Below, one piece after another: positions 45,918-57,104 of a DNA stretch of 64,000 nt (positions within the stretch are counted from its first letter, which is position 1; the number at the start of each line of letters is the position of its first letter). The notes under the pieces were generated by a model that saw nothing but the letters and a program-made list of their open reading frames with translations, made no database searches and was not told the origin of the DNA. The position numbers and the translations under genes were made by a program. The DNA lies in the NCBI RefSeq assembly GCF_000226115.1, contig NC_016457.1, forward strand, positions 2,232,001 through 2,296,000, read 5' to 3'. Origin of the DNA: Thermothielavioides terrestris NRRL 8126. Lineage: Eukaryota > Ascomycota > Sordariomycetes > Sordariales > Chaetomiaceae.

Positions 45918-48242
45918 CTACGCTGCGGTAGCGTGTACTTCGCTGCCTGGAAAAGCATATTGCGGGAATGCATACTCCTCCTCGGCAACCACCGTAGTCC
46001 CTGAACAAACTGAGCCCGTCTCCTGATCCTGCGCCGAATTCCCAGTCCAAAAGACCGGCGTGCTGCTTCTCGTGGAAGCCTCGCTGGCGGGGGATGAGAC
46101 CCGGGGCTCGCAAACCGTTTCCCCCACTCCAGGGCTGTCAAGGAACGTCTCGTCCACCCCCGGGCTGGGGAAAGACACACCCGTCGCAACAGCTGTGCCT
46201 GGTCGGGAGAGCACGTCGTCGAGCTCCATTCCATCTCCCAAGCCCGTCAACGCGCTGCTATCCATCTCCTGTGCCTCGGCCTGCGTCGCATTCCCATCCA
46301 GAACCTCGATGCCCAGGACGGCATTCTCCGTAGCGACAGACTTGTGAGCCGCTGGAACCAACACCGCCGCAGGTTCCACGCAGTCATAGAAGAGCATGAA
46401 CACGCCGCCTTGAGAGAGCACGGTTTCCTCATCCACCCTGGTAACGTCCTCGTCGCTGAGACGCCACCACCGGGACGGCTGTCCATCCTGGTCGGGAGCC
46501 GACCCATTTGCCTCGCTCGTTGCGTCGGCCTCACGGTCCACCTCCGTTACGCCCCCCTCGAATGCGAGGTCGGCTTGGCCTTCACGCTTGCTGGCAGTCG
46601 GAATTGAGGAGGCGGGATGTTTCCTGTAGCAAACGTAATGGCCGTTCTCGTGGTGCCCGTGGTGCGTCACCACCGCGCGTAGCTCGTATATCGGTCCCGT
46701 GATTCTGGACGGCCGCCGATCTCCTGCGACCATGGATGCCTTAGGGTCCAGCGTCCATCGCTCGATGTCCTCAGCCGCTATGTCTTCCCCTGGGAGCTTG
46801 GCCGGGGCCCCGGCGCTGCCCAGACACCAGGGCCCTAAGTCTAGCGTCATGGGGAAGCGGACGGCCGCCGAATTCTTGAACATGTAGCCGGTCGCCTCGT
46901 CGAATCCTGATCGGTTCACGTGGAATACCAAACTCTTCGGGGGCCGAGCCAGAGCGACCTGTTTCGTCTTCGTCGAGCTTACTCTCGCCTTTGCCGTGAT
47001 TTTGCATTTGGTTGTCAAAGTTTCTTCGTCAAAGGCCTCCGCCTCAAGCGCCTCTTCCAGCACTTGCAGTCTCTGACGGATTTCCGGAACATCACCGGTG
47101 CGCTCAGCCAGAGCCTTGACTGCGTTGCGACACAAGAGCAGGGAGCATTTTGGGCATTCAACCCCCTGGATTGCCTCGACTTTGGTGTAGTGATCCAGTC
47201 TCTCGTACAAATCGTGCTCCGGAAGGTTGCCGAGCGTCAGCGTCAGGCAGTTGAAGGGGATCATGGTCAGCCCCTCGCAATAACCGCAATTGACGCATGC
47301 CACGCGTTGTGCTGCCAGGCCCTCAAGCGGGTTCCGGGCGAAACGCGGTTCGGATCCGGTTCTGGAGTGCCCTCCGAGGCTAGAATACCCGCTGTCGTCG
47401 CTGTGGCGATTGCTCTCAGTGTCGTGGGAGGCCGAGTCGGATTCGAATCCTGGCGAATCTTGGAGAGCGCGGGCAGCCTTCGCAATTTCGCCGTCGATCT
47501 GGTCTAGGAGCTTTGAGTAGTACTCCTGCGCGTCCTGCTGCTGCCAGGTGCTCATGGTTTTGAGCACCTTGGGCGTCCAAAGAGTCCTGCCGTTGCTGGA
47601 TGGACCGCTGAGCTCGGTCATCAAGTCGCGGAGGGTGTCGATGGTTCGGGTCGGACTCGGATGCGATCCCTTTCCCCCCGAAACTGCGGAGAGATAGGCC
47701 GGGAGCGGCTTCAGCGATGCCAGACCCTGGAGGATGCTGTTCTGGTAGCAGGAGTTGTCATAGTTGCCCAGCCCAGGCGGCCGATCTCCCGCCGCTCTAC
47801 TCCCCGCAGCGGCGTTAGACAGACTGTTAAAGCCTCTTCGCCCAGCCTGGGAAGCGGAGCTAAGAATCCCCGACGCGTTGTTCATGCCGAGGATCCTTTG
47901 AAGCGCATCGCTCTTGGCGGCCCGCGCGGGCTGCTGAGATCTGAGCATGTCGGCCGGGAAGAGAGACGGATGGAGGAAGCGGTCAACAGCGAAGAGAACG
48001 CGAGCGGGAATCGCAACTACCAGGGCGTCCCAGAGAAGCCGAGCAAGCGAGCGGAGCCAGCCCTGTTGGAAGGCAAGCTGATACAGTACGGTAATGGCGA
48101 GCACGAAGACGCTGACGATGAGGCTTGCGCTGGCAAACCGGTTTCGAAGTTGTCCGTCAGCGTAGTACTGGTAGTACTGGTACAGATCGAGACTTTCGAA
48201 GGCGTCGAACTGGCTCAGAACCCGCCTCGCGTCGGAATTCAT
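45918..48242 (-). CDS. Membrane-anchored ubiquitin carboxyl-terminal hydrolase (Ubp16/USP30-like)
   Basis: Cysteine protease (peptidase C19) that removes ubiquitin from membrane proteins. Single exon; 774 residues from the ATG at 48242. The longer frame to 48323 has no ATG, although a small upstream exon is possible. A transmembrane helix lies near residues 37-56 (SASLIVSVFVLAITVLYQL) with a second hydrophobic stretch after it. The Cys box is PPGLGNYDNSCYQNSILQG (Cys165). A CX2C pair (CVNCGYC; CPKCSLLLC) lies in the middle. The His box is HHGHHENGHYVCYRK, and the end of the catalytic fold is WWRLSDEDVTRV. An N-terminal anchor in front of a USP domain is the layout of outer-mitochondrial Ubp16 and USP30; the location is inferred. 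A disordered Ser/Thr-rich tail of about 140 residues follows. Confidence 0.87.
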   Translation of the reverse strand: MNSDARRVLSQFDAFESLDLYQYYQYYADGQLRNRFASASLIVSVFVLAITVLYQLAFQQGWLRSLARLLWDALVVAIPARVLFAVDRFLHPSLFPADMLRSQQPARAAKSDALQRILGMNNASGILSSASQAGRRGFNSLSNAAAGSRAAGDRPPGLGNYDNSCYQNSILQGLASLKPLPAYLSAVSGGKGSHPSPTRTIDTLRDLMTELSGPSSNGRTLWTPKVLKTMSTWQQQDAQEYYSKLLDQIDGEIAKAARALQDSPGFESDSASHDTESNRHSDDSGYSSLGGHSRTGSEPRFARNPLEGLAAQRVACVNCGYCEGLTMIPFNCLTLTLGNLPEHDLYERLDHYTKVEAIQGVECPKCSLLLCRNAVKALAERTGDVPEIRQRLQVLEEALEAEAFDEETLTTKCKITAKARVSSTKTKQVALARPPKSLVFHVNRSGFDEATGYMFKNSAAVRFPMTLDLGPWCLGSAGAPAKLPGEDIAAEDIERWTLDPKASMVAGDRRPSRITGPIYELRAVVTHHGHHENGHYVCYRKHPASSIPTASKREGQADLAFEGGVTEVDREADATSEANGSAPDQDGQPSRWWRLSDEDVTRVDEETVLSQGGVFMLFYDCVEPAAVLVPAAHKSVATENAVLGIEVLDGNATQAEAQEMDSSALTGLGDGMELDDVLSRPGTAVATGVSFPSPGVDETFLDSPGVGETVCEPRVSSPASEASTRSSTPVFWTGNSAQDQETGSVCSGTTVVAEEEYAFPQYAFPGSEVHATAA

Positions 48243-48742
48243 TCTTGTGCGAAGGATGTCGGCGCCGACGAGGTTGGCCAGGCGACGATCGCTCAAAGCG
48301 GCTATTGTGGTCTGCGGAAACAATAGCTACCTCAAAAGGGCCATGTTCAATAGCAGAAGGGACTTTATGTGGGCCGAAACAGATGCATTAAAAGCATGTG
48401 CTCATGCTCAGTGAGCCACGCCGGACAATAGAAAATGCATTCATGAATGGGATTTGCGGCGTTGGTCAAAGATCCATTCCCTGTCCTGCGCAAAAGAAAT
48501 AGCCAGCTTGGCATGTGAGGACCTGGCACAATAAACCCATTGGCCGCCTCAAAACAATGGCGCATTGCAGCAGGGGGGGGTTGTTGCTGGCCATCTGCCA
48601 AAGCCCTGTCCCTGCCCGCATAGCGGGGCATCAGCCCCACGCCAGGCCAGGCGAGGAAAGAAAACTTGCAACGCTGAAATTCCCAGCGATAAGATATTCC
48701 ACAACATTCGGATAACAGTACTGCCGAACAGCAAAAAAACAG
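48243..48742. promoter_or_regulatory. Divergent promoter region
   Basis: 500 bp between the ubiquitin-hydrolase gene (-) and ALB1 (+). A small 5' exon of the hydrolase could lie here. No other gene seen. Confidence 0.4.
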
Positions 48743-49394
48743 ATGGCCAAGGGCAATATTTCCAAGGGCAAGAAAGGTACCGCGCGGGAGCTTGCCAACA
48801 ACACTCTGCCTCAGACCACATGCTGACTCCAAATCCCCGGCTTCAGCCCCGTCAATACACTCCCGTGCGGCCCGCCGCGCCACCTCCCCGAGCATCGACA
48901 CCGACAAGTCGCTAAAGCATGTGCGGCCGCCACAAGAGTCAGTCGACCGGCGGCCAGCTGTGCTTGCGGCACACCACTCGGGTGGCGTGACAAAGAAGGC
49001 CAAGTCCGGGCGCAAAGCCGTCTTGAGCTCGCGGGCCCGGCGGCGGCAAGAGAAGAGCATGGACCGCGCCGAGGCCGTCATGGAACGGACGGCACTCAAG
49101 GTGCAAAAGAGCAAGGACCACGCCAAGGTTATCCACTCGCGGAAGAAGACGTGGGACGAAATCAACAGGGAAGTGTTCCAGCGGGAGGAGCAGCCCAAGC
49201 TCAGCAAGAAGGCTTGGGCCAAGATGCAGGAGGACGCGATGGTCGCCGCCTTTTATGCGGACGAGGACGGCGACGCGGAGATGGAGGGTGCCGAGGTTGC
49301 TGCGAAGGAACCGAGCGGTGTGAGCGCTGTCCCTGCGCAGCAAGCAACCCCGCCGGCCCCACCCCCTGACGACGATGAGGAGGAGGTTCTGTAG
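48743..49394 (+). CDS. ALB1: Ribosome biogenesis protein Alb1
   Basis: Nucleolar shuttling factor that works with Arx1 on pre-60S export. Exon 1 (48743-48776) encodes MAKGNISKGKK; exon 2 is 48847-49394. The join gives APSIHSRAARRATSPSIDTD, the typical Alb1 entry motif. The rest matches the family: VLAAHHSGGVTKKAKSGRK, a basic helix (SRARRRQEKSMDRAEAVMER), KTWDEINREVFQ and an acidic tail (DDDEEEVL). 193 residues. The first exon codes for only 11 full residues. Confidence 0.87.
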
Positions 49395-50093
49395 CACTGG
49401 ATTGACAGGTGGTTGGGCTTCTGTACGCGCTATTCTCAGGTCTTGATCGAGCGTTGCCCAGCGCTTGAGGTTACCAGGTACCTTAGCGGCGCCAACCGCG
49501 GCTATCGGAGAGGCGACACAAAGATCCTCCGAGGGACAAGACTCGGTCATCATGGTTTGACAGGCAAAGGGGTCAAATAATAGTGGATTTAGGGCGGCCA
49601 TCGCATGGTATCTCCCCGACAAGAACCGGGACTCACGGTCGGAAAACCGAGAACCGCACAGCTCTGGGCTACCTCCCACGGCGACCAGGTATGCACCTTA
49701 GCTTTGGTCTCCAGCTTATAATTGGCCACTCCAACAGCTTTCTCAAGAAGGCGAGAAGAGCTTTTCTAGCTCCATCTCAGCCCAACAAGCTCGTTTCAAG
49801 CCAACAAGGCATACCGGCTCCCTACTGCGTTGTGGCTCCATGGCGAATGGAGGTACTTGTTTCTGTCCAGGCACATGCGAGTTGTGATTATCCAAATCGA
49901 AGGTTTACTGCGAGCCCTCGAACGGAACCAGTCTTGTCTCGACAGCTCTGATTAAGTTGAAAGCGGCACAGCCGCAATGCAGTTGGAAAACTTGCAGCTT
50001 TTGACACTCGTATTGTATTCCATGTCTCTCTTCGCTTGGTGTTCGTCATCAGCTATATAGATCCGTCAACATACATGTGTCTTCACGTATGTT
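49395..50093. other. Spacer upstream of tRNA-Phe
   Basis: 700 bp without a supported gene. One GGTACC-centred word (CCAGGTACCTTAG, 49474-49486). Confidence 0.5.
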
Positions 50094-50182
50094 GCGGGTT
50101 TAGCTCAGTTGGGAGAGCGTCAGACTGAAGCTAACTTCAGTAAGTCAATCTGAAGGTCGTGTGTTCGATCCACACAAACCGC
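50094..50182 (+). tRNA. trnF(gaa): tRNA-Phe (GAA) with a 17-nt intron
   Basis: Cloverleaf: acceptor GCGGGTT/AAACCGC (with one G-A mismatch at pair 5:68), D arm GCTC-AGTTGGGA-GAGC, anticodon stem TCAGA/TCTGA with loop CTGAAGA carrying GAA, T arm GTGTG-TTCGATC-CACAC. The intron (about 50131-50147) lies one base 3' of the anticodon and contains TTCAG, able to pair with the anticodon as in other nuclear tRNA introns. No CCA is encoded. Confidence 0.97.
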
Positions 50183-50188
50183 AACTGC

Positions 50189-50201
50189 TTTTTGTCTTTT
50201 T
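50189..50201 (+). terminator. RNA polymerase III terminator
   Basis: Two T5 runs (50189-50193 and 50197-50201) start 7 bp after the tRNA, the usual Pol III stop signal. Confidence 0.8.
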
Positions 50202-51180
50202 CCTCACCTCTCGTTCCCTCACCTTTCGTGCTCTTGTTCTTGTGTTTCGTGCTTCGGTGCAAGGCCCGTTCATTCGTTGTCACATCTACATCACATTTGC
50301 GACATGCTCTACACTAACGGCGTAATACAAGCGAGAAATTGACTGTACAATAAACCTGTAGAAACAACGGCAGACCGAAATAGAGTGGTGGTGGATGGTC
50401 AAATGCCTCAGTGCTGAAGCAACAGCTCGGTTAATTAATATCGATTGTTCCTTGCATGTGAACAGCACATCACAGTAATACAAAACACGAGACTACCTCC
50501 TGTCCTTATTACCCATGCATAGCACGAACCGTCTGTGGGATTGCAACGCCGTGTATACCGGGGTAGCGTACACCATCACAATCATAGCAAACCTCACCAT
50601 TCACCGATTCGCCCGCTGCTACCACTAATGATGCTGCCACCACCACCAATGACGCCCGAAGACGCCATATTGACCGACATAACGCCAGCAATAGCACGCC
50701 ATCATATTCCCGAGCACTTCGAAGTGCAGTGACCTGCACAAGTGCCGGCGTCGTCTTCTTTCCCTAACTAGGTCTCTCACCATCCCCTCAAATGAGGACA
50801 CCACGGACGCCATATGATGCTCTGCTCTCCCTTCCACTTCCGACATTCCTTCAACTTGCGGCATCTTATCCGTGGAAGGAAAGCATTGGGGAGTGTAAGT
50901 CTTGTCCAGCTCCAAGGGCAACCGCTCCCTCCATTAATAGCAATAAAGGTAATCCCGACAACAAGAAGACAGAATAACCAAACAACAACCTTCTGAGCTC
51001 TGTCGTGGAAGGGCAAGCCTTCGAAAGGGCAGCATTCCCCCTTTTGGGTGGGTGATATCGTGACGCGAAGCCCAACACTTTTTCGTCTTTTTTTCTTCCA
51101 TTTCCCGTTCTTTTTTTTTTTTTTTTTTCTCTTTATTTTTTCCTGCTTTCTTTCCCACTTCCCCCACTTCATTTCCTCTC
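50202..51180. other. Spacer between tRNA-Phe and the bZIP gene
   Basis: About 1 kb, more AT-rich than its surroundings, with an 18-base T run (51111-51128) just beyond the stop codon of the bZIP gene. No gene recognised. Confidence 0.5.
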
Positions 51181-51948
51181 TCAGTTGTACCTCGTCTGGG
51201 CGACCCTGCTAGCCAGCTGACGAATCCACCGATCGATGTTCTCGTCCCCGCAGTCCGCGTGCATCATCAACCCATTCTTCCAGTTGTTGGCTTGCGCTAA
51301 CTCCACATCACGCTGCTGTAGCAGGCTCATGTGTTCTTTCTCGAGGAAGAGGGATCGCTCCAACAGCTCCGCCACATATCGCTTCTTCTTCTCGCGGCAC
51401 TTGCTGGCCGCTACGCGGTTTCGCTCCAGGATTTTGCTCCTCTTTTCCCCTGCTCCGCTTCCTTGTCCGCCGGCCTTTCTGGGCCTTGGCTTCCTCGGCG
51501 TTTCGGGTCTCTCCGGAGTGGTGGGGGCCCTCGACTGGCTGCCGGTGATGGGCGTTGGCTGGAAGAGGGACCGGTTGTCGTAGATCTGCCTGCCGGATCC
51601 CGGGAACAGGGTCGTCGGGGAGACTTGGGTTGGCGCCCCCATGTCTTCGGGGCTGCTTCCTGGGATACCCAGCTCCGGCCCGACAAAGAAGCCTATTTGG
51701 TTTGCCATTCCTGCTATGGAGCCCGTTTCCTCGGCCAGGCTATCACGTGGGTATGCTCCGTCGAATAACTGCACGCTGTCGGGGCTTGGTTTGATGTTGC
51801 TGGGCGGGGCTAAGGAGATGCCGTCATCTTCGGCACTCTCGTCTCGATCGCCGTCAAAAATGACCTGGCCCGGCGGTTGAGACGGAGTGAGACAGCCGCC
51901 GAGGTCGATGCAATCGGTGAAGATTTGCGGCACTTCCTGCAGCTCCAT
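51181..51948 (-). CDS. bZIP transcription factor, ATF/CREB type
   Basis: Single exon of 255 residues starting at the ATG at 51948. The N-terminal two thirds are acidic and Pro-rich, a likely activation region. The basic region (about residues 168-190) reads KRSKILERNRVAASKCREKK, with the N-X7-R type DNA contact spacing (NRVAASKCR), followed by a leucine zipper (YVAELLERSLFLEKEHMSLL). The ERNRVAASKCR form is that of the Atf1/CREB group, so a CRE-like target is expected. The specific function is unknown. Confidence 0.9.
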   Translation of the reverse strand: MELQEVPQIFTDCIDLGGCLTPSQPPGQVIFDGDRDESAEDDGISLAPPSNIKPSPDSVQLFDGAYPRDSLAEETGSIAGMANQIGFFVGPELGIPGSSPEDMGAPTQVSPTTLFPGSGRQIYDNRSLFQPTPITGSQSRAPTTPERPETPRKPRPRKAGGQGSGAGEKRSKILERNRVAASKCREKKKRYVAELLERSLFLEKEHMSLLQQRDVELAQANNWKNGLMMHADCGDENIDRWIRQLASRVAQTRYN

Positions 51949-53088
51949 GTTGTAGGTCGATGTCGCGCTTCGTGGCCTGTGTAGCAGGATGTGGACAAGC
52001 TGGACGCGGGGTTGGGTGGAGAGAGAGGGGTGGGAAAAGTTCGAAGAATCGGTTTTGGATGCCGGTCAAAAATGACGGCAGGTCGGCGGATCGCGCATGT
52101 GAGCGTCGAAAAGCTTTTGCTTCAGGGCACCAGCCCTGAGGGTGAGGGAATGCTTCGATGGGACCGGTATGGCTCAGCCACTTTTGGGCAGTGGGTGCAG
52201 CTGTTTCCGGTCTTGGAAGGGTTTTGGCACGATCTTGTCCGAAACTGTTTTCCGTGGGATAACTCGCCCAAGCCAGCGCAGCGAGGAGAGGCATGTAAGA
52301 GAATCTTCGAGGTGGATTAGATCGCCCGCAGGGAGAGCGTACTCGAGCTTGGTTCTATAAAAATGGAGCAAGGTACGGATACTCGAGCGCTGTCCGCGAA
52401 GAGAATGCCCATCGGAGTATTACCAGATGTTGGATGTTTGGGAGTGACAGGCATCATAGGACAAGGATCCCACATGGGAATCTTGCATAAATCCCATGAG
52501 GACCATCTCCATCTGCGGAAGCTTGGACCGGGTGTCAAAGCCCCGCTCTGGTACAGGGCGATCCCGGCCGGTAACGGTGGCCAGGCCTGGTGGCCAGACC
52601 TCCACAGCTATGAATCCGGGTCCGAGCGGTTCAGGCTCCTACTGTCAATAGTCTGCGAATTCAGATCTTGGCCCGCGACTCGCGCCCATTTCAAAAGTCC
52701 TGGCTCGGCATTCACCCTCCATACCAGTACCTGCACCTACTTCACTTTGAGTCGTGCCCGTACTTTCAGGTGTGGAGTACCTGCCTTGCAGGTGTCTGGT
52801 GGGATGATCAGCATGCCAAGCTTCATGAGGTCTCCTTCCCCACAGCTTCATTGTCTGTTCAGGTTTAGCGCCAGTATAGGGCCGATGGCTGGGGCGCATG
52901 GACCATAGCTTAAATATGCCCATTCCGGCGAACGTTCGTTAGTGGAGTCTGCCAGTGGACAAAACCGTATTCCGTATTCCGTACACTCGCGGATTCCGTA
53001 CACGAAGCTCGCGGAGGAGGCACGTGAAAATTTCCATCGCCATCGCGTTGCACGCACCACCATCAATCAGAAGCTACGGTTGTACACC
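51949..53088. other. Divergent promoter region bZIP/RPA3
   Basis: 1.1 kb between the two start codons. Near 52966-53001 the word ATTCCGTA occurs three times, the reverse of the TACGGAAT word seen at 2478, 30454 and 59372. No other gene seen. Confidence 0.45.
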
Positions 53089-53742
53089 ATGGAGGCCACC
53101 GCCAACCCACGCATTACCTGCGGTTACCTCAACTCTTACGTTGGGAAGAATGTCATTATCGTTGGCAGAGTGGTCCAGCTGCGCGGCGAGGAGGCAATCG
53201 TCGATGCTGATGGCAACATCACGGCCCACCTGAATCGCGTAAGTTTGCCGTTTACCCCTCATCTTTTTCCCATTCAGTCCCTCCCGCCCTTTTCTACGCA
53301 CTCTAGACAGGGGTGATGAAGGCGAGAAGGAGCAAAACGAACGGACGGAGGGGTTCACAGCGGAAACGGACACCCGGAACGACCCGACCGAACTGACCCC
53401 CAGCTCACGCAACGCTCGCAGGAAGCACACCTCTCCGCAGGAAACGGCGTCCAGCTCATTGGCAAGGTGAATCCAGACCTCTCAATCAAGGTGCTCAGCT
53501 CCATGGATCTTGGCACGGGCGTAGGTGAGTGAATTGCCAAACCCTGTTCCACGGAATGGTGGCGAAGTGTGAGAGAGACGAGAGAAACACACTGTGCGCA
53601 CAAGTAATGGGCCGATGTGGTCCGGGTGTCTGGATCTGATGAGCTGTGGGAGTGTCCTGACCATTGCTCAACAGACTACAGCCTGGCCAACACCGTCGTC
53701 GAGATCTCGCACCAGCATCGGGGTCTCTTTGCTTACGACTAG
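53089..53742 (+). CDS. RFA3: Replication protein A subunit 3 (RPA14)
   Basis: Smallest subunit of the single-stranded DNA-binding complex RPA. Exons 53089-53238, 53422-53524 and 53675-53742 give 106 residues, the usual size. The OB fold reads RITCGYLNSYVGKNVIIVGR, then EEAIVDADGNITAHLNR, then GNGVQLIGKVNPDLSIKVLS, ending DYSLANTVVEISHQHRGLF. The acceptor at 53421 was chosen over 53403 because it gives NR-EAHLSAGN without a six-residue insertion; both are in frame, so alternative use is possible. Confidence 0.9.
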
Positions 53743-54909
53743 ACCGAGGTAGCCTGGCAGGACCGTGCCAAAGAGATCTGGGACGGAGTAGTCTCGCATC
53801 TCGCCTCTCATCTCGGAGCTGTCGGTCATCACCTCCGGCTCCAGGTGCAAAGGCAAGGTGCGGTGCTGGCCGGCCGCAGAAGGGCAACGAGTCGATAACT
53901 CTTCAGCCGGGCGCATCTGCAGGAAATTTTTTTGCCATGGTGAAGAGCTTGATCTGATGGTCACGAATCGACTCGGAAACTATCGGGCACACGGACATGC
54001 AGCAAGTGCGATAGCTGATTCTATCTACTTGGTAGAGCACAACTGGTCATGGACCGTGCGGGAAGGTTTCGGACGAGTTCAACCGGGTCCGCGCACAATC
54101 CCGCGTCTAAGCGCTGTTGTTCAGACTCAACCCCACCATTAGGGCGCGAGCAGATCATTCAGCCCTGTTTGTAGCATGCCTGAAGGTGCCTAAGGTATCA
54201 GCATATAGGGATGCTAAACCCCAGATGCTGACGTTACTGTCCCGACGAGTCCGTTTGTTATCACCCCGTATCGGCCAAGCTGCCCGTCATCTTGATGCCA
54301 GTACTAGCAGCCAGCGGGAAAAAAAGCAAACGACAGAATACTGTGTACGTCAACCAGCTGTGCTTCGAGGTTCCATCCCAAAACTGCCCTTCCTTTGCAC
54401 CTCGCCTCAAGTCTTTGGCCGAGAGGTGAGCCGGTTTTCCTGGCGGGATATGAACTCCAGCCGAGAGCGTTCCCCTTTCCTTCAATTTTGCTTCTTCTTC
54501 CTCCCTCCCTCCCCCCTCTTCACTTTCATCAAGGCAAAACGTTATCGTATAGCGGCCATGTCGCTTCAAACCACAGAAACACAATAGGCACAGTACCATC
54601 GCTGTATTGCTACGCATAATACCTCGCAGGCCTCCCTCGGGCTTGCTGTTCGGTCAAACTAGCCAGCTCTGCCATCCCGTGCTACGCGACGCCATGCCAA
54701 TCTTATCCGATACCCATCCTCAACAAGGAACCAGCAGAATGCTGTGACGTACAGGCCACCGAAGCCAGAATACCAAAACCAGTCAAAACAAACCAAATAT
54801 GGAAACGAGAGTCCCACGAAGCCCCAAAAGTCCCAACCCTCACACGTCACCCTCACTTTCATCTCGCTGTGAGTCTCCACACATAGCATGATTACGACAA
54901 GCCCACGGG
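53743..54909. other. Convergent spacer
   Basis: 1.2 kb between RPA3 and the GATA gene. Short frames only, with a pyrimidine-rich stretch (54470-54530). No gene or RNA recognised. Confidence 0.5.
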
Positions 54910-57065
54910 TCAGTGCAGCGCGCGGCCAAGCCGGTCGGGCGCATTCCCACTCCCACTCCTCACGTCACCGATGAGCGGTGGACTGCTGGGCATGACCACA
55001 TCCGTGCTCAGGAAACTGCCGAAGTCCACCCCGCTCGCCGCACCCACCGCCTGCCCGTTCTGTTCCGCGGCGTCCAGCTGCGTCGCGATCGTGCTCAGAT
55101 CGAGGTCGTCCGTCAGCAGCCCAGCGCCGTTCGCAGAGGGCGAGCCGGCTATGAACTCGTTGGCCTCGCTCAGTAGCTGATGCAGCGTCGCGCTGAAGGG
55201 CGATTCGAACGACATGTCTAGCATCTGCGACTGGTGTCCTTGCTCCTGCGCGTCAAGGGCAAATTGCGCGTGCTGATGGGTTGTGCCGCTACGGGGGGTG
55301 CGACGCTTGTGGTTGCCGGTGCTGCCGGGCCCGAGTCCGCCAGCCGACGAGCGCGGCGTCTTGGAAGGCGTTCGCTGGAGGTGGGCAGCGGCCAAGAGCT
55401 GGCCGGGCGATTTGGGAATGCTTCGGATGGACCGGATCGAGCGCGAGATGCTTCGGGTAATGGGCCGGTGGCTTGGCGTCGAGCGGGTCGGTGTCTTGAA
55501 CGGCCCTGGAGCGCTCTGGAGAGGTGGCGTGGACGGGCGTTGGGGAGGGGTGCCAAAGAGCTCCTGCTCCAGGTCGTCGTGGCCTCTGGTCGGGGTGCCA
55601 GGGCGATCCCTGACCGAAGTGTTCTCTCCCCCTACCGCTGCGGACTTGACCTCCGGGGCGAGCGCGGTTGTCTGGACTGAGTTCAGCGAAAGCTCCCCAA
55701 GCACCTTGGGCACCCCGTCCCTCCTGGGGGCGGAGAAAAGCAGTCTCCTTGTGCTGCCGAGATCGTCTTCAACCGCGATGGGGCTGTCCGCAGTTCCACT
55801 GCCCCTCGAATGGGTCGATCCCGGCAAGCGCTGTCTTGGGGAGCTCCGCGAGTTTAAAGGCCTTTCATTATTCATAGCCAGGTCATGCTGTCCCAACTCC
55901 GTTCCGTTCTCATAATTCCCCTTTGGCGAGTCGTTGCCCGGCGGGCCAATTGGATCCGTGGTGAGGTACGCCTCTGAAGTGGGATTCACTTGAGCGTCGC
56001 TGCGTGAGCGCGCTTTCTTAGGCCGTGGATTGTTGCTCTTCGGTTCGCGTTTCTTGCGCGGTTGGTTGAGCCGAGCGAAGTCCTTGTCCCATCGATCAGG
56101 TGGCCGGTGGACCTTGAACTTCCCCAGCCAAATTCCGCAAGGATTGCATAAGATGGTCTCCGTCCACTGCTTCTTGTCGTCCTTAGGGCCCAGATTTTTC
56201 TTCACCATCCGATACCTGGAGGGCTGTTCATTCTCGTCCCTGGCCAAAACTTCAATCATGGTAACGCACCCCGGCTTGTCCGAGAACTCATGGAACCCAG
56301 GAACCCCGTCGTGATCCTGGGTCCATATCTTGCGCCATGTCGGGGTCTCGATAGCGCCGCAGTTGTTGCAAAACGGAGGCGATTCTCCCTTTTCAATGGC
56401 AATCTCGAGTCGTTCCTTGATTGACTGCTTCTTCACCAAGTTCTTGCTGTACCGCGGGGGTTCGAAGTCGCTGGGCGGGCAAGGTGCTTCGGACGTGAAT
56501 GGCCGCGGCAGGGTCAGCGCCGGCTCCGGGGCAGAGCCGTTTGCGGGGACTGTCGGGGGCGGAGCAGGCGGTGCCGAGACACCGCTTGAAGGGGGTCTCG
56601 AAGCGGGCCTCGACACCGGCTGCGTCGGTACAGGCAGGGCAGGCTCCGGTTCAGGCCGCTCCGGTATCGGCATCGATACCGCAGGTGTCGAGGCTGGTTC
56701 ATTTTGGGGAGCCTCCGTGTAGCCGCCGTCAGCGGGGTGTGCCGTTGGCTGAGTGGAATCCGCCACATCGTTGGAGATCGGTTCCTGAGATGGATAGGAC
56801 TGTGCAGGGCCCTGAGCCAACCCGGGTCCATTCGGTTGATACGTCGTGTCATCTTGTGGGTGTAGATCGTGTTCGGGAGCGATCGGCGCTGGCGCCGTGT
56901 TTGCGCGCTTAAGGGAACGGTTGGCTGATTTCTTAGGGGCGGATTGAGCCGAGACAGCAGATGCGTGTCGATTCAGCGCCTTGGCCTTCCCAGCAGGGTT
57001 GAAAATACTCTTGGTCGGCAACAGTTCCGGCGGCCCGGGGTTGACTTCCTGAAACGGGAAGTTGG

Positions 57066-57104
<39 letters not shown>

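Noticed and set aside
48243..48323. 27-residue extension of the ubiquitin hydrolase
   Set aside because: It starts with TTG and has no ATG. The ATG at 48242 was used instead.
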